Shown here piece by piece: positions 4,615-8,304 of a stretch of 8,304 bases of DNA. Source of the DNA: Bacteroidaceae bacterium (GTDB taxonomy: Bacteria > Bacteroidota > Bacteroidia > Bacteroidales > Bacteroidaceae); contig JAFUNW010000140.1 in NCBI GenBank assembly GCA_017472905.1, positions 1 through 8,304 of the forward strand, in the 5' to 3' direction. Numbering within the stretch: position 1 is the stretch's first letter; the number at the start of each line of letters is the position of its first letter. Both the position numbers and the translations under genes were made by a program. Below the pieces are notes generated by a model, which made no database searches, was not told the DNA's origin, and saw nothing but the letters and a program-made list of their open reading frames with translations.

Positions 4615-7152
4615 GTGGAAAAGAAAGTATTCACGTATGACGAAGCGTTTGAAGCATCTCTCAAATACTTCAAAGGGGATGAACTTGCGGCCCGTGTGTG
4701 GGTAAACAAGTATGCCGTTAAAGATTCTTTCGGTAAGATTTATGAGAAGTCTCCGGAAGACATGCATTGGCGCATAGCCAACGAAGTGGCGCGTATCGAA
4801 GCTCGGTATGCCAATCCGTTGAGTGCGCAAGAGTTGTTTGACTTGATGGATCATTTCAAGTATATTGTTCCTCAAGGAAGTCCGATGACCGGAATTGGAA
4901 ATGATTTTCAGATAGCTTCCTTATCGAACTGCTTTGTAATAGGTATGGCCGGTAATGCCGATTCGTATGGCGCCATTATCCGTGTAGACGAAGAGCAAGT
5001 GCAGTTGATGAAGCGGCGTGGCGGTGTGGGACACGACTTGTCTCATATTCGTCCCAAGGGCTCTCCTGTGAAGAACTCGGCTTTGACATCGACCGGATTG
5101 GTTCCGTTTATGGAGCGTTACTCCAATTCTACTCGCGAAGTGGCACAAGACGGTCGAAGAGGTGCTTTGATGTTGAGTGTCTCCATCAAACATCCCGATT
5201 CTGAAGCGTTTATCGATGCCAAGATGACAGAGGGAAAGGTTACGGGAGCCAATGTGTCCGTTAAGTTGGACGATGCCTTTATGCAGGCAGCCGTGAATCG
5301 CACTCCCTATACCCAACAATATCCGATAGATTCGGCAAATCCAACGGTTTCCAAAGAGATTGATGCCGCAGCCTTGTGGCAAAAGATTGTGCACAATGCC
5401 TGGAAGTCGGCCGAGCCGGGTGTTCTCTTCTGGGATACCATTATTCGGGAGTCTGTGCCTGACTGTTATGCCGATTTGGGCTATCGAACCGTGAGTACGA
5501 ACCCGTGTGGTGAGATACCCTTGTGTCCGTATGATTCTTGCCGTTTGCTGGCCATCAACCTCTACTCGTATGTGGTGAATCCCTTTACCAAAGAGGCTTA
5601 TTTCGACTTCGACCTCTTTAAAAAACATGTGGCCTTGGCACAACGTATCATGGACGACATCATTGATTTGGAGCTGGAAAAGATAGAACGAATCATTGAA
5701 AAGATTGAGTCGGACCCGGAAAGCAACGAAGTGAAAAGCTCGGAATTGCATTTGTGGAAGAAAATCTATGAAAAGAGTGGTCAGGGACGCCGTACAGGTG
5801 TCGGTATTACGGCCGAGGGAGACATGATTGCTGCTATGGGGCTTCGTTACGGAACGCAAGAGGCTACAGATTTCTCTGTGTTGGTGCATAAGACCATTGC
5901 TTTGGAGGCTTATCGCTCTTCTGTGAATATGGCTAAGGAACGTGGAGCATTTACCATTTACGATTGGACTCGCGAACAAAACAATCCTTTTGTCAATCGT
6001 TTGAAAGAGGCTGACCCGCAGTTGTATGAGGAGATGAAACAGTATGGACGCCGCAACATTGCCTGCTTGACCATTGCACCGACCGGAACAACCAGCCTGA
6101 TGACACAAACGACTTCGGGAATCGAACCTGTTTTCATGCCTGTATACAAACGCCGCCGCAAGGTAAACCCGAACGACCCCGAAGTGCATGTCGATTTCAC
6201 AGACGAGACCGGCGATTCGTTCGAAGAGTATATTGTTTATCATCACAAGTTCCTTGAGTGGATGCGCGTAAACGGTTATGACACCGAAAAGCGCTATACG
6301 CAGGAAGAGATCGATGAGTTGGTGGCTTCTTCACCTTATAACAAAGCAACGTCCAACGATGTGGACTGGATGATGAAAGTGCAGATGCAGGGAGCTATCC
6401 AGAAATGGGTGGACCACTCCATCAGTGTGACAATCAATCTGCCCGGTGATGTGGACGAAGAGTTGGTAGGCCGGCTTTACGTAGAAGCCTGGCGCAGCGG
6501 TTGCAAAGGTTGTACGGTTTATCGGGACGGCTCTCGTTCCGGAGTGTTGCTCTCTACCAAGAACGATAAGAAGACCGAAGTCTTGCCTTGCAAACCTCCT
6601 ACGGTAACCGAAGTGCGTCCGCCGGTATTGGAGTGTGACGTAGTACGTTTCCAGAACAATAAGGAGAAATGGGTCGCTTTTGTAGGTTTGTTGGATGGTT
6701 ATCCCTATGAGATATTTACCGGTTTGCAGGATGACGATGAAGGTATCTCTTTGCCTAAATCGGTGACACGCGGACGCATTATCAAAACGACCGATGAGAA
6801 TGGAAACAAACGCTATGACTTTCAGTTCGAGAATAAGCGGGGCTACAAAACGACCGTAGAAGGACTCTCCGAGAAGTTTAATAAGGAGTATTGGAACTAT
6901 GCCAAACTGATTTCCGGAGTGCTTCGCTATCGTATGCCTATCGAACAGGTTATCAAGCTGGTAGGTTCTTTGCAACTGGATAGTGAACACATCAACACGT
7001 GGAAGAACGGTGTGGAACGTGCGTTGAAGAAATATATCCAAGACGGTACAGAAGCCAAAGGACAGATATGCCCGAATTGCGGACATGAAACGTTGGTTTA
7101 TCAAGAAGGCTGCTTGATTTGCAAACACTGCGGTGCTTCGCGTTGCGGATAG
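4615..7152 (+). CDS. nrdJ: Adenosylcobalamin-dependent (class II) ribonucleotide reductase
   Basis: This cytoplasmic enzyme makes deoxyribonucleotides from ribonucleotides, using adenosylcobalamin to form a thiyl radical, and works with or without oxygen. The 845 residues are normal for the long NrdJ type. Cys298 in NPCGE (296-300) is the radical cysteine, with Asn296 and Glu300 beside it. Cys106 in LSNCFV and Cys309 in DSCRLLAINL form the substrate-reducing disulfide pair. APTGTTSL (488-495) and TSGIEPVF (500-507) are the phosphate-binding region, and GCKGCTVYRDGSR (629-641) ends the barrel. A C-terminal domain (about 670-805) follows, then a zinc-ribbon-like tail with CPNC (819-822), CLICKHC (833-839) and Cys844, likely relaying electrons to the active site. 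The start is GTG: an in-frame TAA at 4588 blocks earlier starts and the next ATG would remove 49 family-like residues. It has its own promoter and terminator, so it is probably monocistronic. No B12 riboswitch is seen. Confidence 0.96.
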   Translation: MEKKVFTYDEAFEASLKYFKGDELAARVWVNKYAVKDSFGKIYEKSPEDMHWRIANEVARIEARYANPLSAQELFDLMDHFKYIVPQGSPMTGIGNDFQIASLSNCFVIGMAGNADSYGAIIRVDEEQVQLMKRRGGVGHDLSHIRPKGSPVKNSALTSTGLVPFMERYSNSTREVAQDGRRGALMLSVSIKHPDSEAFIDAKMTEGKVTGANVSVKLDDAFMQAAVNRTPYTQQYPIDSANPTVSKEIDAAALWQKIVHNAWKSAEPGVLFWDTIIRESVPDCYADLGYRTVSTNPCGEIPLCPYDSCRLLAINLYSYVVNPFTKEAYFDFDLFKKHVALAQRIMDDIIDLELEKIERIIEKIESDPESNEVKSSELHLWKKIYEKSGQGRRTGVGITAEGDMIAAMGLRYGTQEATDFSVLVHKTIALEAYRSSVNMAKERGAFTIYDWTREQNNPFVNRLKEADPQLYEEMKQYGRRNIACLTIAPTGTTSLMTQTTSGIEPVFMPVYKRRRKVNPNDPEVHVDFTDETGDSFEEYIVYHHKFLEWMRVNGYDTEKRYTQEEIDELVASSPYNKATSNDVDWMMKVQMQGAIQKWVDHSISVTINLPGDVDEELVGRLYVEAWRSGCKGCTVYRDGSRSGVLLSTKNDKKTEVLPCKPPTVTEVRPPVLECDVVRFQNNKEKWVAFVGLLDGYPYEIFTGLQDDDEGISLPKSVTRGRIIKTTDENGNKRYDFQFENKRGYKTTVEGLSEKFNKEYWNYAKLISGVLRYRMPIEQVIKLVGSLQLDSEHINTWKNGVERALKKYIQDGTEAKGQICPNCGHETLVYQEGCLICKHCGASRCG

Positions 7153-7178
7153 TTTATATGAGTTCATCATTGTGATTT

Positions 7179-7218
7179 AAGAAAGTAAAGGTTGACTTGC
7201 GGCCTTTACTTTCTTTTG
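7179..7218 (+). terminator. Intrinsic terminator of nrdJ
   Basis: A perfect 13-bp stem is formed by 7179-7191 (AAGAAAGTAAAGG) and 7203-7215 (CCTTTACTTTCTT), with an 11-nt loop and a short T-run ending TTTTG. It begins 26 bp after the nrdJ stop and separates nrdJ from the next gene. Confidence 0.8.
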
Positions 7219-7329
7219 TATTGTGGAAAAAAGGAGGGGAATGTTGTAACACAAGAGCGACTCTTTCGTCTTTTAAATAGTGAAAAGAGAAAGTATTCGT
7301 TTATAAAAACCATAAAACTATCGAATGAA

Positions 7330-7839
7330 ATGAAGAAACTAGTATGTATTTGTTCTTTGCTGCTGTGGGCTGTCGTGTCTATGGCACAAGATGTATCAAA
7401 CGTAATCGGACAGTATGTCGACCAAGCTGAGGTCTATCAGAAGATTCCGAAGAAAAGGATTAAAGAGATTGTGGAAAAAGCAGAACAGGCAAAGGATATG
7501 GATGAGACTGCGGAGGCATTTATATCGAAAATCCTGGATAAGACAAAGACTCTTGAAATCTTAATATTGAAAAGTAAGTCGGAAGCCATACAGCCGTTCA
7601 TGGAACAGATGAACGCACTGCCGGAGAAATATGAAACGCAGGTTTCGGTGAAACATAAGAAAGCAGATGTGAATATTCGTACATTATCAAAGCGGAAGAA
7701 AGTCAGGGAAATCTTAATAACGGTATTTGTCAAAGATCAAGTAGCCATTACGGTTTTGTTAGAAGGAAAATACAATCCGGAAGACATCAACGAAGAAATA
7801 TTTAAGAATGCCGTCCAGATAAATAATAAGAAAAAATAG
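7330..7839 (+). CDS. Small lysine-rich exported protein of unknown function
   Basis: I do not recognise this 169-residue protein with confidence. Residues 1-19 form a signal peptide (MKKLVC, a hydrophobic stretch, then SMA before Gln20) without a lipobox, so it should be periplasmic or secreted. The mature part is rich in Lys and Glu, with a probably helical, partly coiled-coil segment at about 35-85. A mixed hydrophobic part follows, including REILITVFVKDQVAITVLLE (about 122-141), which suggests beta strands, then GKYNPEDINEEIF. The size and the closing hydrophobic-strand plus 'G-x-[YF]-x-x-E-D-I' pattern resemble DUF4252-type proteins of Bacteroides, but this is a guess. The start at 7330 is chosen because the signal peptide follows it directly; an upstream in-frame TTG at 7192 would lie inside the nrdJ terminator. 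Only a weak promoter candidate (TTTT at 7271, TATTCGTT at 7294) precedes it. It sits alone between two terminators. Confidence 0.8.
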   Translation: MKKLVCICSLLLWAVVSMAQDVSNVIGQYVDQAEVYQKIPKKRIKEIVEKAEQAKDMDETAEAFISKILDKTKTLEILILKSKSEAIQPFMEQMNALPEKYETQVSVKHKKADVNIRTLSKRKKVREILITVFVKDQVAITVLLEGKYNPEDINEEIFKNAVQINNKKK

Positions 7840-7841
7840 AA

Positions 7842-7883
7842 TAAAGAAAGGAGTGCTCAAGCAAATGGGCACTCCTTTCTTTA
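7842..7883. terminator. Bidirectional intrinsic terminator between convergent genes
   Basis: TAAAGAAAGGAGTGC at 7842-7856 and GCACTCCTTTCTTTA at 7869-7883 are perfect inverted copies, giving a 15-bp stem with a 12-nt loop. The outer ends supply T-rich tails in either direction. It lies 2 bp after the stop of the small exported protein and 16 bp beyond the stop of the minus-strand protease gene, so it can end both transcripts. Confidence 0.85.
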
Positions 7884-7899
7884 GTATTTAATGGAGAGG

Positions 7900-8304
7900 T
7901 TATAAAAATCGTAGCACATCATTGAAGTTTGCCCATATCAATAGAGCAAACAGAATGAACATTCCGGCCATTTGTGCACGCTCCATAAACTTGTCGCTCG
8001 GCTTGCGGCGGGTAATCACTTCATACAGCAGGAAGAGTACGTGACCTCCATCCAACGCCGGAATCGGCAGGATGTTCATGAATGCCAAAATGATGGAGAG
8101 GAATGCCGTCATCTCCCAGAAACGTAGCCAATCCCAAGTAGCCGGGAAGATGCTGGCAATCGTTCCGAATCCTCCCAGACTGGAGGCTCCCTCTTTGGTG
8201 AAAACATATTTCATGTCGCTGACATATCCTTTCAAAACATTCAATCCATGTTGGATTCCGGCCGGGAAAGAGGCAAAGAAACCGTATTCAACTTGTAACG
8301 GTTC
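7900..8304 (-). CDS. rseP: C-terminal part of RseP-type site-2 intramembrane zinc protease
   Basis: The gene runs off the right edge; the stop is at 7900-7902 and 134 C-terminal residues are present. RseP family members (peptidase M50) cut membrane-spanning segments inside the inner membrane, classically anti-sigma factors and leftover signal peptides. The visible part holds the end of the region after the PDZ domain, the SLGGFGTIASIF motif, and NILPIPALDGGH. In the latter, Asp85 of the fragment is the family's third zinc ligand. Two membrane segments are seen, at about fragment residues 63-82 and 112-127, as expected for the last two helices. The HExxH motif and PDZ region must lie outside the window. 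A TTG at 8244 is not the start, since the frame stays open and family-like to the edge. It converges on the small exported gene and shares its terminator. Confidence 0.92.
   Translation of the reverse strand, partial: EPLQVEYGFFASFPAGIQHGLNVLKGYVSDMKYVFTKEGASSLGGFGTIASIFPATWDWLRFWEMTAFLSIILAFMNILPIPALDGGHVLFLLYEVITRRKPSDKFMERAQMAGMFILFALLIWANFNDVLRFL

Noticed and set aside
4921..6246. 441-codon open frame on the minus strand opposite nrdJ
   Set aside because: It lies wholly within the NrdJ coding region with no family features, so it is an antisense shadow.
7192..7329. 46-residue N-terminal extension of the small exported protein
   Set aside because: It would start at a TTG within the nrdJ terminator loop and would bury a clean signal peptide that begins at the ATG at 7330.

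Overview
The window looks like chromosomal DNA of a gut Bacteroides or a close Bacteroidales relative. The evidence is a match to the Bacteroidetes promoter pattern TTTG-N20-TAnnTTTG before nrdJ, near absence of Shine-Dalgarno sequences, moderate GC, secreted carbohydrate-active enzymes side by side, and a GTG-started class II ribonucleotide reductase. Species cannot be fixed from the sequence alone.

Layout: (1) 1-107 holds the 3' end of an upstream gene whose reading frame appears broken. (2) 155-1228 (+) is a secreted GH43-type five-bladed beta-propeller glycosidase. (3) 1416-3884 (+) is a secreted GH95 enzyme of the alpha-L-fucosidase / alpha-L-galactosidase family. Together (2) and (3) look like the glycan-cutting part of a polysaccharide-utilisation locus continuing to the left; no SusC/SusD pair or regulator is visible here. 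(4) 3885-4490 is about 600 bp of non-coding DNA with nested inverted repeats, copies of a short repeat built around CTTCGACTTCGCTCAG, and a pyrimidine tract. The same repeat family also lies between GH43 and GH95, so GH95 is bracketed by it. (5) 4491-4614 is the promoter and leader of nrdJ, with a perfect 10-bp hairpin. (6) 4615-7152 (+) is the adenosylcobalamin-dependent ribonucleotide reductase NrdJ, closed by a strong terminator. (7) 7330-7839 (+) is a small lysine-rich exported protein of unknown function. (8) 7842-7883 is a perfect 15-bp hairpin that can terminate transcription from both sides. (9) 7900-8304 (-) is the C-terminal part of an RseP-type site-2 protease whose start lies beyond the right edge.

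Functionally there are two unrelated neighbourhoods. The left half concerns harvesting of complex plant or host glycans: the GH43 would remove an arabinose- or xylose-type sugar and the GH95 an L-fucose or L-galactose cap. The right half concerns housekeeping: B12-dependent deoxyribonucleotide synthesis and intramembrane proteolysis. I see no CRISPR array, tRNA, rRNA, transposase, toxin-antitoxin pair or defence system, and no clear sign of a wholly new system. The points most worth a second look are the GH95 active-site Thr where the characterised fucosidase has His, the repeat elements around the GH95 gene, the apparent frameshift at the left edge, and the leader and upstream region of nrdJ.
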